This document shows positions 25,329 to 33,356 of a stretch of 64,000 bases of DNA, in pieces. The stretch lies in NCBI GenBank assembly GCA_022824265.1, contig JAJEAG010000010.1:62001-126000 (forward strand), read 5' to 3'. Both the position numbers and the translations under genes were made by a program. Numbering within the stretch: position 1 is the first letter of the stretch; every line of letters begins with the position of its first letter. Source of the stretch: Candidatus Poribacteria bacterium (GTDB lineage Bacteria; Poribacteria; WGA-4E; WGA-3G). The notes under the pieces were generated by a model. It had not been told where the DNA came from. It was given only the letters and a program-made list of their open reading frames with translations, and ran no database searches.

Positions 25329-26099
25329 TTGCTTGATGTCCAAAATCTGTGTAAATCAATTGGCAAGAAGCCATTTTTTATAGAACTTTCCTTTCAAGTA
25401 GCAGCTGGTGAGTCCCTTATCATTCTTGGAAAAAACGGTGTAGGAAAAACTCTCCTGCTCAATATTTTGGCAACCTTAGTTGAACCGACATCAGGCACTG
25501 TCTCTATTTCAGGCAAAGATGCGTTTTCAAATTTGAGACAAGTGCGTCCACACATCGGATATATACCGGTTGCTTTTGAAGGATATCCTGAGTCATCTGT
25601 TATTGATTATCTCAATTTTTTCGCTGCTGCATACAAATTGGATAAACAGGATCGTGCAGCATCAATTGATTCTGTTCTTGAATTGATGGACATACAACAC
25701 CTACGTGATATAAGAATGGGTGCTTTGTCTACAGGAGAACGACAACGAATACTATTTGCTAAGACATTCCTTCATGATCCACAGTTGTGGTTGCTTGATG
25801 AACCGTTAGCACCACTTGACCCACGTGGTCAAATTGAGATGGTAGAATTGCTCAATGAACTCAAGTCAATGGGGAAAACTATTGTAATCGCAACGAATCG
25901 TCTTGAAGATGTACAACAACTCTGTGATAATAGTTCTACAACTATACAAAATACATATCTTCTCGGTATACTCAATGAAGGGACATTCGTTGTTTTCAAT
26001 TCATACAGTAAACTGCAGCTCGAACATACAGAAGATTATTCAGAAGATATTCATCCGCATTGGCTGATAGAACTTTATTTGGAGGTTACAAGATCGTAA
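25329..26099 (+). CDS. ABC transporter ATP-binding protein (CcmA-like)
   Basis: A 256-residue ATPase subunit. Walker A is G34-K-N-G-V-G-K-T41, the signature is L-S-T-G-E-R-Q-R (133-140), and Walker B is L-W-L-L-D-E-P (153-159). The Q-loop region lacks a Gln and reads Y-I-P-V-A-F-E-G-Y-P, as in CcmA/multidrug-type ATPases. The start is TTG 25329, supported by GGAG eight bases upstream and the normal N terminus L-D-V-Q-N-L. No permease is adjacent. The stop overlaps the ATG of the next gene (TAATG), so it is translationally coupled to a PhyH oxygenase, an unusual pairing. Confidence 0.9.
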   Translation: MLDVQNLCKSIGKKPFFIELSFQVAAGESLIILGKNGVGKTLLLNILATLVEPTSGTVSISGKDAFSNLRQVRPHIGYIPVAFEGYPESSVIDYLNFFAAAYKLDKQDRAASIDSVLELMDIQHLRDIRMGALSTGERQRILFAKTFLHDPQLWLLDEPLAPLDPRGQIEMVELLNELKSMGKTIVIATNRLEDVQQLCDNSSTTIQNTYLLGILNEGTFVVFNSYSKLQLEHTEDYSEDIHPHWLIELYLEVTRS

Positions 26100-26872
26100 T
26101 GGCAGACATCGGTAAATTCTTTCATGAAAATGGATACTATTTTGGTAAAGGCATCTATTCATCTGATGAGGTGAAGTTGATGGAACACGACTTTGACCGT
26201 GTGGTAGACCAGTTGCTCAAAAGTGATGAGAACGTCAACGCTCGTTGGGGAGGTAGGTTAATGGATGCACTTGATGGCGGAGAATCTGTTATCATTCATA
26301 CGCATAATATACAGAGTTTTTCAGGTGTGTGGTTGAAGGCATTTCAGCAGGACAAATTTCTTGATGTAGCAGAAGCTATCCTTGGACCGGATATTATGCT
26401 CCATCATTCTAAACTTTTCTGCAAACCACCTGAGAAAGGTTCACCTTTTCCGATGCATCAGGATTGGCAGTATTTTCCTTCTGTCAAAGATTCGATGATA
26501 GCCGCTATTATCTATGTATCTGATGCGACAGATGAGATGGGATGTGTTCGTGTTTATCCTGGTTCGCACAAGGAACTTGGAAGAATAGGCGGTATGATGG
26601 GACGTGGTGATAACGAAGAGATAACGGAAAAATACCCGATTGAGAAGGCTACTGTATTAGAAGCGGAACCGGGGGATGTTCTTTTCTTTAGTTACTTCAC
26701 ATTGCATGGTTCAATGCCAAACCGTTCAAATAAGACGAGAAAGAGTGTTCTTGTACAAATGCATGCTGGTGATGACCAAATTGAGTCTGGAAATCGGCAT
26801 ACCAATGTTCAATTGGTTCTTCGTGGATTGAATCATTTTGCTACACGATCATCTGTTGGAAGTATTCGGTAA
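26099..26872 (+). CDS. phytanoyl-CoA dioxygenase family protein
   Basis: A 257-residue Fe(II)/2-oxoglutarate oxygenase. The iron triad is H120-Q-D122 and H203, with R214 as the likely 2-oxoglutarate anchor. P-M-H-Q-D-W and C-V-R-V-Y-P-G-S-H-K match the classical PhyH pattern closely, so of the four PhyH proteins in the window this is nearest to characterised members. I start it at ATG 26099, which overlaps the ATPase stop, with GGAGG at 26081-26085; the longer frame from 26060 lies inside the ATPase gene. The substrate is unknown. Confidence 0.9.
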   Translation: MADIGKFFHENGYYFGKGIYSSDEVKLMEHDFDRVVDQLLKSDENVNARWGGRLMDALDGGESVIIHTHNIQSFSGVWLKAFQQDKFLDVAEAILGPDIMLHHSKLFCKPPEKGSPFPMHQDWQYFPSVKDSMIAAIIYVSDATDEMGCVRVYPGSHKELGRIGGMMGRGDNEEITEKYPIEKATVLEAEPGDVLFFSYFTLHGSMPNRSNKTRKSVLVQMHAGDDQIESGNRHTNVQLVLRGLNHFATRSSVGSIR

Positions 26873-26923
26873 AGGGAATCGCTATATCGCATTTGTAGTA
26901 ACATAAGTTTTAGCGCGGCAGAT

Positions 26924-26948
26924 GCAGAATACTATACGCGTATTCTGC
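26924..26948. repeat. 9-7-9 inverted repeat upstream of toxin-antitoxin pair
   Basis: GCAGAATAC (26924-26932), loop TATACGC, GTATTCTGC (26940-26948), perfect. It could be the terminator of the PhyH gene or the operator of the following toxin-antitoxin operon. Its core ATACTATACGCG (26929-26940) recurs exactly at 27669-27680, just after the pair. Confidence 0.55.
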
Positions 26949-27029
26949 CGATAGATTTGAATCAAGTTAACCTGGCATTAGATAGATCTTTTAGGTGTGT
27001 TAGCAGATATCTTGCCAGAGGGATTTAAG

Positions 27030-27341
27030 ATGGAAGATCAAACAATTCTCAGCAAAGAACTTATTAAACAGAGTCTAATAGACAATCGAGAAACTTTGCG
27101 AAAATACGGTGTCAAACGGATCGGTTTGTTCGGGTCTTACGTGCGAGGGACAGCAACTGCCAGAAGCGACATTGATTTTATCGTTGAACTTGAAAGATTA
27201 ACCCTGCGCGACTATATGGGGTTAGCTCTTTTTCTCGAAGATTTGTTTAAGAAGAACGTTGACTTGGTTACTGCTACATCTATCAAACAACGTCTAAAGC
27301 CTTATATCGAAAAAGAAATAGAATATGTCACGAATCTATAG
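27030..27341 (+). CDS. MntA-type nucleotidyltransferase antitoxin
   Basis: A 103-residue minimal nucleotidyltransferase. The motif G35-S-Y-V-R-G-T-A-x-x-x-S-D47-I-D49-F and the later V-D78-L-V give the three catalytic acids, all intact. In known MntA/HepT pairs the nucleotidyltransferase transfers AMP to a tyrosine of the HEPN toxin and so neutralises it. I chose ATG 27030 over GTG 26997 because GAGG lies eight bases upstream. Overlaps hepT by 17 bp. Flanked by a 12-bp direct repeat and lying between two catabolic genes, it looks like an inserted accessory module. Confidence 0.88.
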   Translation: MEDQTILSKELIKQSLIDNRETLRKYGVKRIGLFGSYVRGTATARSDIDFIVELERLTLRDYMGLALFLEDLFKKNVDLVTATSIKQRLKPYIEKEIEYVTNL

Positions 27342-27669
27342 TTTATATCTCCAGGATATAGTAGAAGCATCTGAACGTATTGCATCGTACGTTAAAGGCG
27401 TTACCCACAGTGAATTCGAAACGGATCAAATGCGGATTGATGCTGTTATCCGAAACCTTCAAATCATCGGTGAAGTAGTCAAGAAACTCCCCGATTCAAT
27501 ACGTGACGAATATCCAAATATCGCTTGGCAGGAAATTGCGGGATTAAGGAACAGAGTGACACATGTATATTTTAATGTAGATATTAATATTATCTGGGAC
27601 GTAGTGCAATCTGAACTGCCGCTGTTGCTGACGCAAATTCAACAAATCCTCAAGGAGATAAGCGAATGA
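27325..27669 (+). CDS. HepT-like HEPN toxin (DUF86)
   Basis: A 114-residue all-helical HEPN ribonuclease toxin, partner of the overlapping MntA gene. The catalytic motif is R75-N-R-V-T-H80-V-Y82, the RX4HXY form in which the Tyr is the AMPylation target in characterised pairs. R-N-L-Q-I-I-G-E-V is also typical of DUF86. Length and order (antitoxin first) fit the MntA-HepT type. Whether it still acts as a toxin here is not visible, but no residue expected for activity is missing. Confidence 0.88.
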   Translation: MSRIYSLYLQDIVEASERIASYVKGVTHSEFETDQMRIDAVIRNLQIIGEVVKKLPDSIRDEYPNIAWQEIAGLRNRVTHVYFNVDINIIWDVVQSELPLLLTQIQQILKEISE

Positions 27670-27739
27670 TACTATACGCGAGGTGGTCGATCAAATTCTT
27701 GATGTCTTTAAAGCAAACTCAGAATATCACAAGAGATAA
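27665..27739 (+). pseudogene. possible 3' remnant of a lost gene
   Basis: Directly after hepT a frame without a start reads N-D-T-I-R-E-V-V-D-Q-I-L-D-V-F-K-A-N-S then E-Y-H-K-R and stop. The composition and helical pattern look like the C terminus of a real protein. It overlaps the second copy of the 12-bp repeat ATACTATACGCG. Very short, so this could be chance. Confidence 0.25.
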
Positions 27740-27798
27740 GGATGTTGAGAACACCACTTTAGTTTTGATTATTCAGTCAAGTTAAAAAGGAGAATTAA

Positions 27799-28794
27799 AT
27801 GATAAGAGTTGGAAAAATTAGTATGGCACATGTTCACGCAGGTGGATATGCTCGACAAATTCACGAAAACCCCGAAACCGAACTCGTTGCTATTTGGGAT
27901 GAGGAGGAATATGGCGGAAAATCCGCGTCGGAACAATATGATGTTCCTTTCTACACCGACCTCGACGAAATGTTAAGCCGCGACGATGTTGATGCAGTTG
28001 CAGTGGATGCTGTTACATCTGACCATCCGCGTGTGATAATAGCCGCAGCTGAAGCAGGAAAACATATCTTCACTGAGAAAGCACTTGCTATCACCGTCGC
28101 AGAATGTGACCCAATTATTGATGCAGTTGAAAAAGCCGGTGTGAAGTTCATGATTTCCCTACCTTCACGAGCCAATTCAGAGATTCTGTTTGCGAAAAAG
28201 GCGATAGATGATGGACTACTCGGTGACATAACGTTTGGTAGAGGACGGATCGCACACTCTGCTGCACTTGATTCATGGTTTAGTGGCACAAGTGCTTGGT
28301 TTGCAGACCCTGAGCGTGCAGGAGGTGGAGCACTTTTTGATTTAGGGTGTCACCGCGTTGATGTCATACGTTGGTTGATGGGTGAACCGAAGAGTGCTAT
28401 TGCCAAAATTAATAACTTCACAGGTAACTTCCCGATTGATGATAACAGCGTTTCTGTCGTCGAGTTCGCTAACAAGGCACTCGGTGTAATTGATGTTGCA
28501 TGGACACACCGATCTGGTCCGAATATGCTTGAGATTTATGGAACAGAAGGGTCGTTTGCAGCTGGACATGGAGAGATGCATTTCCAGACGCGCAAGCTCT
28601 CTGATGAGGAAAAAGAAAAATATATCGCTGATGCACCTGCAGCACCGCCACCACCACTGCAGCAGTGGATCAATGCAATCCTCCGAGATGAACCGATGAC
28701 AATCACTATCCAAGATGGACGTAATTTGACGGAATTGATGCAGGCATTCTATATATCCTCTGAACAGGGGAAGGCAATAGAGTTTCCACTCTAA
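27799..28794 (+). CDS. Gfo/Idh/MocA-family oxidoreductase, atypical nucleotide motif
   Basis: A 331-residue protein with the Gfo/Idh/MocA layout: beta-alpha-beta start, F-T-E-K-A catalytic Lys near residue 95, and G-G-G-A-L-F-D-L-G-C-H-R-V-D with the active-site Asp and His. The usual glycine-rich GxGxxG loop is missing; the N terminus reads V-G-K-I-S-M-A-H-V-H-A. I associate this H-x-H-A form with a subgroup in which cofactor binding may differ. AAGGAG precedes the ATG. It stands alone between the toxin-antitoxin pair and the CehA/McbA gene. Confidence 0.85.
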   Translation: MIRVGKISMAHVHAGGYARQIHENPETELVAIWDEEEYGGKSASEQYDVPFYTDLDEMLSRDDVDAVAVDAVTSDHPRVIIAAAEAGKHIFTEKALAITVAECDPIIDAVEKAGVKFMISLPSRANSEILFAKKAIDDGLLGDITFGRGRIAHSAALDSWFSGTSAWFADPERAGGGALFDLGCHRVDVIRWLMGEPKSAIAKINNFTGNFPIDDNSVSVVEFANKALGVIDVAWTHRSGPNMLEIYGTEGSFAAGHGEMHFQTRKLSDEEKEKYIADAPAAPPPPLQQWINAILRDEPMTITIQDGRNLTELMQAFYISSEQGKAIEFPL

Positions 28795-28836
28795 TCTATA
28801 ATAACGTGAGTTAGGGAAAAGTGATTTTTAGCGTCC

Positions 28837-28858
28837 GGTGCGGTTAGGAAACTGCACC
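28837..28858. repeat. R2-type hairpin repeat
   Basis: GGTGCGGTT / AACTGCACC around an AGGA loop, one G-T pair. Same family as at 7447-7470. Lies between the oxidoreductase stop and the next promoter. Confidence 0.55.
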
Positions 28859-28921
28859 AACCGTGGTAATTATGGGAACATTCGAGAAAATAGCACTTCA
28901 TTTTTCTTTTTCCGAACTCAT

Positions 28922-28929
28922 GTTATAAT
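28922..28929 (+). promoter_or_regulatory. extended -10 promoter element for CehA/McbA gene
   Basis: TG-T-TATAAT (TATAAT at 28924-28929), 37 bases before the ATG at 28967. The -35 region is a T-rich tract without a clear box, which an extended -10 can tolerate. Confidence 0.45.
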
Positions 28930-28966
28930 ACGTATATGCAATCTCAAGTCGCGTAAAAGGAATACC

Positions 28967-31462
28967 ATGCAAGACTATCAACCAATCTCTCTAACTGAAT
29001 TATGTAATGCAGGAACAGATATTATCGGTGAGAATGTTACGGTCAACACAGGACAGCAAACATTTCACGGACTTCCCTTCAACATATCTGAAGGAGAAAA
29101 TTGCTTTTTGGGATTCGGGGAAGGTGTCCATACGGACTCTATCCAAATTCCCATTAATTCCAACCCAAAACGTATCATCGTTGCACATCGGTTGCTGGAG
29201 TCACGCATCCATGAAGGTGAACTGATTGGGAAACTCATTGCGAACTATGTTTTCAACTACAAAAACGGTGAAACGGTCAACGTGCCAATTCGTGAACGTT
29301 TTGAGATTGGCAGCGTGCCACAGGGATGGGGACAACAGACCTTTATTGCTATTCCTGATACCAAGGAAGGTTTACATGCACGTCACCAGGGACCTTGGGG
29401 TTCTGCTGGAAACCGACAGACTGAAGCCTTGCAGTGTGTGCCACGCAACTATTACCTATATATATGGAAAAATCCGAATACCGATGTTGAGATAACTTCT
29501 ATCGAAATACAACCACAGGAACGACGTTTTATTATCGCTGCTGTCACACTCGGTTATCTTGACGAAGATCCAATTCCACGACACCCAAACCGTGAGGTTA
29601 AAATTACACTTCCACAAGCAGAAGATGCTGACAAGTCTTTTGACATGGAAGTGAATGTTGACCGAGGTACTGCGACCTATCCGTATCCATTGCCAGAAAA
29701 CTCACCAGACGCGTTTATTGCTGACGATTTCAAGGGTTGGGGAGAATATCAAAACAACAAAAGCAGCCCTGCCTACACGGAAATATCCGCTACACCCTCA
29801 GCAACAGTTGAAGTCAAGAATCAAGGTGAAACGCTTGGGGAAGTTAACTGGGGTGAACTACAACAAAAGGGAGTTGTTCAACCGAATGAGCGTGTCAAAG
29901 TAGAAGTCATTGACACTGGTAGAAACTGGGTGCATACCACAGTGATTGACGAAGACACGAATAAACCTGTACCGTGTCGTATTCATTTCCGTTCACCACA
30001 CGGTGTGCCTTATGCTCCGCATGGACACCATGCACATGTCAATTCAAATATGGGAACATGGCACATTGACATTGGCGGAGATGTGCGGTTGGGACAGATA
30101 AGCTATGCTTATATTGATGGCACTTGCCAAGGATGGCTACCTCGTGGAGACGTTATCGTTGATGTTGCTCGTGGTTTTGAATATACACCTTTGCGGACAA
30201 CCGTGAATATAAAACCCGGACAACGTGAGTTAACGCTACGAATCAAACGGTGGTGTGACATGACCACTGAACGCTATTTCAGCGGTGATACTCATGTCCA
30301 TTTCCTCTCTACGCAAGGTGCACATACCGAAGCACAGGGAGAAGACCTTGGCGTTGTCAATCTTCTCTTGTCGCAATGGGGACACCTTTTTACGAACACA
30401 GAAGAATTTATCGGTAGACCAACGGTTTCTGCTGATGGAAAGAGTATCGTTTATGCAACACAAGAAAACAGACAGCATGTTCTCGGTCATCTCACATTAC
30501 TCGGGTTGAAGGAACAGGTTTCACCTTGGTGTTCCGATGGTCCAGGTGAGGCAGAATTAGGTGGTAACCTTGAGGTGACATTATCCCACTGGGCAGATGC
30601 ATGTCATGCACAGGGAGGGACTGTTGTACTACCTCACATCCCTAATCCGAATTGCGAACCTGCAACTTTGATCGCCACAGAACGAGTTGATGCAGTTGAA
30701 TACCTTACTAATGCGATGTATGGACATATTGAATACTACCGTTATCTCAATTGTGGTTATAAGTTACCGCTTGTTGGTGGTACTGATAAAATGACGGCAG
30801 ATGTTCCTGTGGGTGTCTATCGCACGTATGTTAACATTCCCGATAACGAGGAATTCAACTATGACAATTGGTGCAAGTATATGAGTGCTGGTAATACATT
30901 CCTCAGTGGCGGTCCGATCATTCGTCTTACTGTTGATGGACAACCAATCGGTAGTACAATTAATTTACCCGGTAATGGTGGTACAGTTGAAGTTGAAGCA
31001 TCAGCGGACTCCATTTTCCCAATCCATACGCTGCAGATTGTTCAGGCAGGGGAAGTTGTTGCATCAACTGAGGAAAACAACGGTTCACACAAATTAAGTA
31101 TCAAAGCAAATCTAAAAGTTGACAAACATTCTTGGATCGCTGCACGTTGTGGAGGTCCAAACTATGCACAAGCAATTCCTCACCATGATGGTTGGAGACG
31201 AGGTATCATAGCCCATACCTCCCCAGTCTATATCGCAGTTGGAGGAGAATGGTGGATGTTTGATCCAGAAACAGCAAACTATATGCTAACATTGATCGAA
31301 GGTGGATTATCTTACGTCCAACAATCCGCACGTCATTATGAACCCGGTTCAACAACACATCATCATGGTGAGGATAATCACTTGGAATATCTATCTCGTC
31401 CATTCCAAGAAGCACGAGAAGCAATACACAAACGAATGCATAAATTAGGGATTCCACATTAG
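28967..31462 (+). CDS. CehA/McbA-family metallohydrolase
   Basis: An 831-residue protein with a long N-terminal beta-rich region (about 1-430) and a C-terminal PHP-type metallohydrolase domain. Metal ligands are visible in G-D441-T-H443-V-H445-F, the L-P-H-I-P-N-P segment near residue 557 and G-G-T-D-K-M near 605; Y-R-T-Y-V is typical of CehA/McbA. Characterised relatives include carbaryl-type ester hydrolases, but most are sugar-region proteins of unknown substrate. A second beta domain (about 650-740) follows, and the C terminus is helical. I chose ATG 28967, preceded by AAAGGA, because the upstream extension runs through an R2 repeat and the promoter. No signal peptide is evident. Confidence 0.85.
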   Translation: MQDYQPISLTELCNAGTDIIGENVTVNTGQQTFHGLPFNISEGENCFLGFGEGVHTDSIQIPINSNPKRIIVAHRLLESRIHEGELIGKLIANYVFNYKNGETVNVPIRERFEIGSVPQGWGQQTFIAIPDTKEGLHARHQGPWGSAGNRQTEALQCVPRNYYLYIWKNPNTDVEITSIEIQPQERRFIIAAVTLGYLDEDPIPRHPNREVKITLPQAEDADKSFDMEVNVDRGTATYPYPLPENSPDAFIADDFKGWGEYQNNKSSPAYTEISATPSATVEVKNQGETLGEVNWGELQQKGVVQPNERVKVEVIDTGRNWVHTTVIDEDTNKPVPCRIHFRSPHGVPYAPHGHHAHVNSNMGTWHIDIGGDVRLGQISYAYIDGTCQGWLPRGDVIVDVARGFEYTPLRTTVNIKPGQRELTLRIKRWCDMTTERYFSGDTHVHFLSTQGAHTEAQGEDLGVVNLLLSQWGHLFTNTEEFIGRPTVSADGKSIVYATQENRQHVLGHLTLLGLKEQVSPWCSDGPGEAELGGNLEVTLSHWADACHAQGGTVVLPHIPNPNCEPATLIATERVDAVEYLTNAMYGHIEYYRYLNCGYKLPLVGGTDKMTADVPVGVYRTYVNIPDNEEFNYDNWCKYMSAGNTFLSGGPIIRLTVDGQPIGSTINLPGNGGTVEVEASADSIFPIHTLQIVQAGEVVASTEENNGSHKLSIKANLKVDKHSWIAARCGGPNYAQAIPHHDGWRRGIIAHTSPVYIAVGGEWWMFDPETANYMLTLIEGGLSYVQQSARHYEPGSTTHHHGEDNHLEYLSRPFQEAREAIHKRMHKLGIPH

Positions 31463-31522
31463 TTGAATTATGTCTTTCTATACACGGCACACGGAGTGTG
31501 CCTACTACTATTAAGGAGAAAT

Positions 31523-32497
31523 ATGCCAAAAGAATTAGTAGCAGTTGCACCACGGCAACCTGTATTAAGAGAATATGAAGATGGTCCTGTTCCAAATGAT
31601 AGCGTTCGAGTCAAAGTCGAATTTGGCGCACCCAAACGCGGCACAGAAATGACAATGTATTATGGACTCCGAGGTGCAGGTTTTCCACATGGTCTTGGTA
31701 ATATGTGCGTTGGCAAGATTATAGAAATTGGGGAAGATGTTGAAGACTGCGAAATTGGGGAACTTGTTGCTGGACATGGACATCTGAAGGAAACCCATAC
31801 ATGGAACTCAAGAGGCGTGCTAAAGATGACAGATAAAATGACATGGAAAGATGCTGTCTGTTATGACCCCGCACACTTTGCATTATCCGCAATCCGTGAT
31901 GGTCAGGTACGAGTAGGTGATCGTGTCGCTGTTTTCGGACTCGGTGCAATCGGATTGATGACACAACAGTACGCGAAGGCTGCTGGAGCGGAATTCATCG
32001 CATGTGTTGATCCAATTAAAAGACGACGTGTGGTCGCAGAGAATACAGGTGCAGACCTTGTTTTAGATCCAACCTCATGTAATGTTGGTGAAGTACTGAA
32101 AGAAGCAACAGGTGGTTTAGGTCTTGATGTTGCAGTCGAAACGAGTGCGAACTACAACGCACTTGACGATGCAATACGCAGCGTTGCGTATGAAGGCACG
32201 GTCGTCGTTGCAGGTTGGGCAAAGGAATGTACAGGTGGACTTGATCTTGGTGCGGTTGCCCATTTCAACATTCCAAACCTAATATTTGCCCGTGCAAACA
32301 GTGACCCTAACAGAGACCATCCCCGATGGAATTTTGGACGTATCAGAAATTCCTGCTGGAAATGGCTCTCTGAAGGTAAATTTGACTGCGAAGGCATCGT
32401 CGATCCAGTTGTTCCGTTTGAAGATTCGGTTGAGGCATACATAGAAATGGATAATCATCCTGAAAGAAGTGTGAAATTGGGTGTATCTTTCCAGTAG
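31523..32497 (+). CDS. zinc-independent MDR-family dehydrogenase
   Basis: A 324-residue medium-chain dehydrogenase/reductase. The Rossmann motif V-F-G-L-G-A-I-G-L-M lies near residue 146, with D-P-I-K-R-R after the second strand. The structural-zinc cysteine cluster and catalytic Cys are absent, so this is the zinc-free type (quinone-reductase or sugar-dehydrogenase-like). I chose ATG 31523 because AAGGAG lies about five bases upstream; the frame from 31463 has no ribosome site. Same direction as the CehA/McbA gene 60 bp upstream, probably one message. Related in layout to the MDR gene at 58381. Confidence 0.88.
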   Translation: MPKELVAVAPRQPVLREYEDGPVPNDSVRVKVEFGAPKRGTEMTMYYGLRGAGFPHGLGNMCVGKIIEIGEDVEDCEIGELVAGHGHLKETHTWNSRGVLKMTDKMTWKDAVCYDPAHFALSAIRDGQVRVGDRVAVFGLGAIGLMTQQYAKAAGAEFIACVDPIKRRRVVAENTGADLVLDPTSCNVGEVLKEATGGLGLDVAVETSANYNALDDAIRSVAYEGTVVVAGWAKECTGGLDLGAVAHFNIPNLIFARANSDPNRDHPRWNFGRIRNSCWKWLSEGKFDCEGIVDPVVPFEDSVEAYIEMDNHPERSVKLGVSFQ

Positions 32498-32502
32498 TTG
32501 TT

Positions 32503-32726
32503 ATACCATTTCTAAATAATAACTTCTCATTAACAAAAAACGCGTTCGTAGTCGCGCAATTCATTGCGCCTCTTACATTACATTAGAGTGTATCTCATAA
32601 ATCACTTGTAGGGGCGGGGTCTCCCCGCCCGATTAGAAGTTCCCTTTCATTCTGGTGTGAGACCACCTCGCCCTTGTAAACAAGACGAATCAGGTTAATT
32701 TGGTATAATACCATTTCTAAATAATA
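32503..32726. repeat. inverted R3-R4 palindromic modules between direct repeats
   Basis: ATACCATTTCTAAATAATA occurs at about 32503-32521 and 32708-32726, about 205 bp apart. Between them, in the order read on the minus strand, are R4 (GGGCGGGG-TCT-CCCCGCCC, 32612-32630) and R3 (GCGCAAT-GA-ATTGCGC type, near 32541-32573), plus GTATCTCATAAATCA shared with 9663-9677. The direct repeats could be a duplicated insertion site. Confidence 0.55.
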
Positions 32727-32816
32727 TGGTAAACATTAAAATTAAAGAGACACATTTCTGTAGGGTAGGAACGATCTCCGAATCGCGACCGTCCCCTCTA
32801 CTTCCGAAGCAACCTC

Positions 32817-32859
32817 TTATCCTGAAAATCCTATAATCCTGAAAATCCTGGTTCAGACA
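32817..32859. repeat. solo right end of the 145-bp MITE-like family
   Basis: Begins TTATCCTGAAAATCC, repeats ATCCTGAAAATCC and ends TTCAGACA, matching the right terminus of the 7513-7657 element. No left end is found nearby. Part of the 859-bp gap 32498-33356, which otherwise holds the small frame and hairpin at about 33.1 kb. Confidence 0.55.
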
Positions 32860-33011
32860 ATCCTGAAAACTGACCACTGAAAACTGAAAACTACTCCAAA
32901 CATATTGGATATATATTGTTATCAAAATCAATAACACTACAAAACCAAATGACCATCAAGTATAATATAACCCAACATCCAACACACAACTTACAAAATA
33001 GAGGAACACCG

Positions 33012-33173
33012 ATGACAATATACCAAATCCAAAAACGAAATCTTCAAATAAATCACACAAAACTTCTGCAATGTGATGACAACATACCAAACACAAAAAC
33101 CGAAAAAAAACAACTAAACGGTATGCTTTTAGTTGTTTTTTTTAATTTACGCCAACAAAATAAGTCGGTTTAA
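33012..33173 (+). CDS. possible 53-aa leader ORF crossing a terminator-like hairpin
   Basis: ATG 33012 is preceded by GAGGAA at a good distance, and the frame runs to a stop at 33171-33173. The product is polar (Asn, Gln, Lys) and unlike any known protein. The hairpin at 33103-33143 lies inside the frame. A leader peptide is possible; the low-complexity composition argues for caution. Confidence 0.3.
   Translation: MTIYQIQKRNLQINHTKLLQCDDNIPNTKTEKKQLNGMLLVVFFNLRQQNKSV
33103..33143 (+). terminator. 16-bp hairpin with T-run
   Basis: AAAAAAAACAACTAAA (33103-33118), an eight- to nine-base loop, and TTTAGTTGTTTTTTTT (33128-33143), a perfect 16-bp pairing ending in eight T. Two further copies of ACAACTAA (33223-33230 and 33234-33241) could pair with the same T-rich arm, giving an alternative fold upstream of the M61-like gene. 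Confidence 0.55.
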
Positions 33174-33356
33174 ACCCTTACTACTACAGGATTTAGGACA
33201 CCTAAGCAAAATTTAGAAAAAAACAACTAAAAAACAACTAAATGAAGATTATGAAGGTTATAAGAAATGACCATTTGGTCAACAAGAATCTGGATTTTAG
33301 CGTTTTTACAAAGTATAATTTTCTATTTCAAATATAACATTGCAAAGGATAAATAA

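Noticed and set aside
27666-27786. 40-codon frame starting at an ATGA overlap with hepT
   Set aside because: It has a ribosome site, but the sequence is not protein-like; the other frame of the same stretch looks more like a gene remnant.
32695-32937. 80-codon minus-strand frame
   Set aside because: It includes the solo MITE-like right end, which produces the repetitive peptide; no ribosome site.
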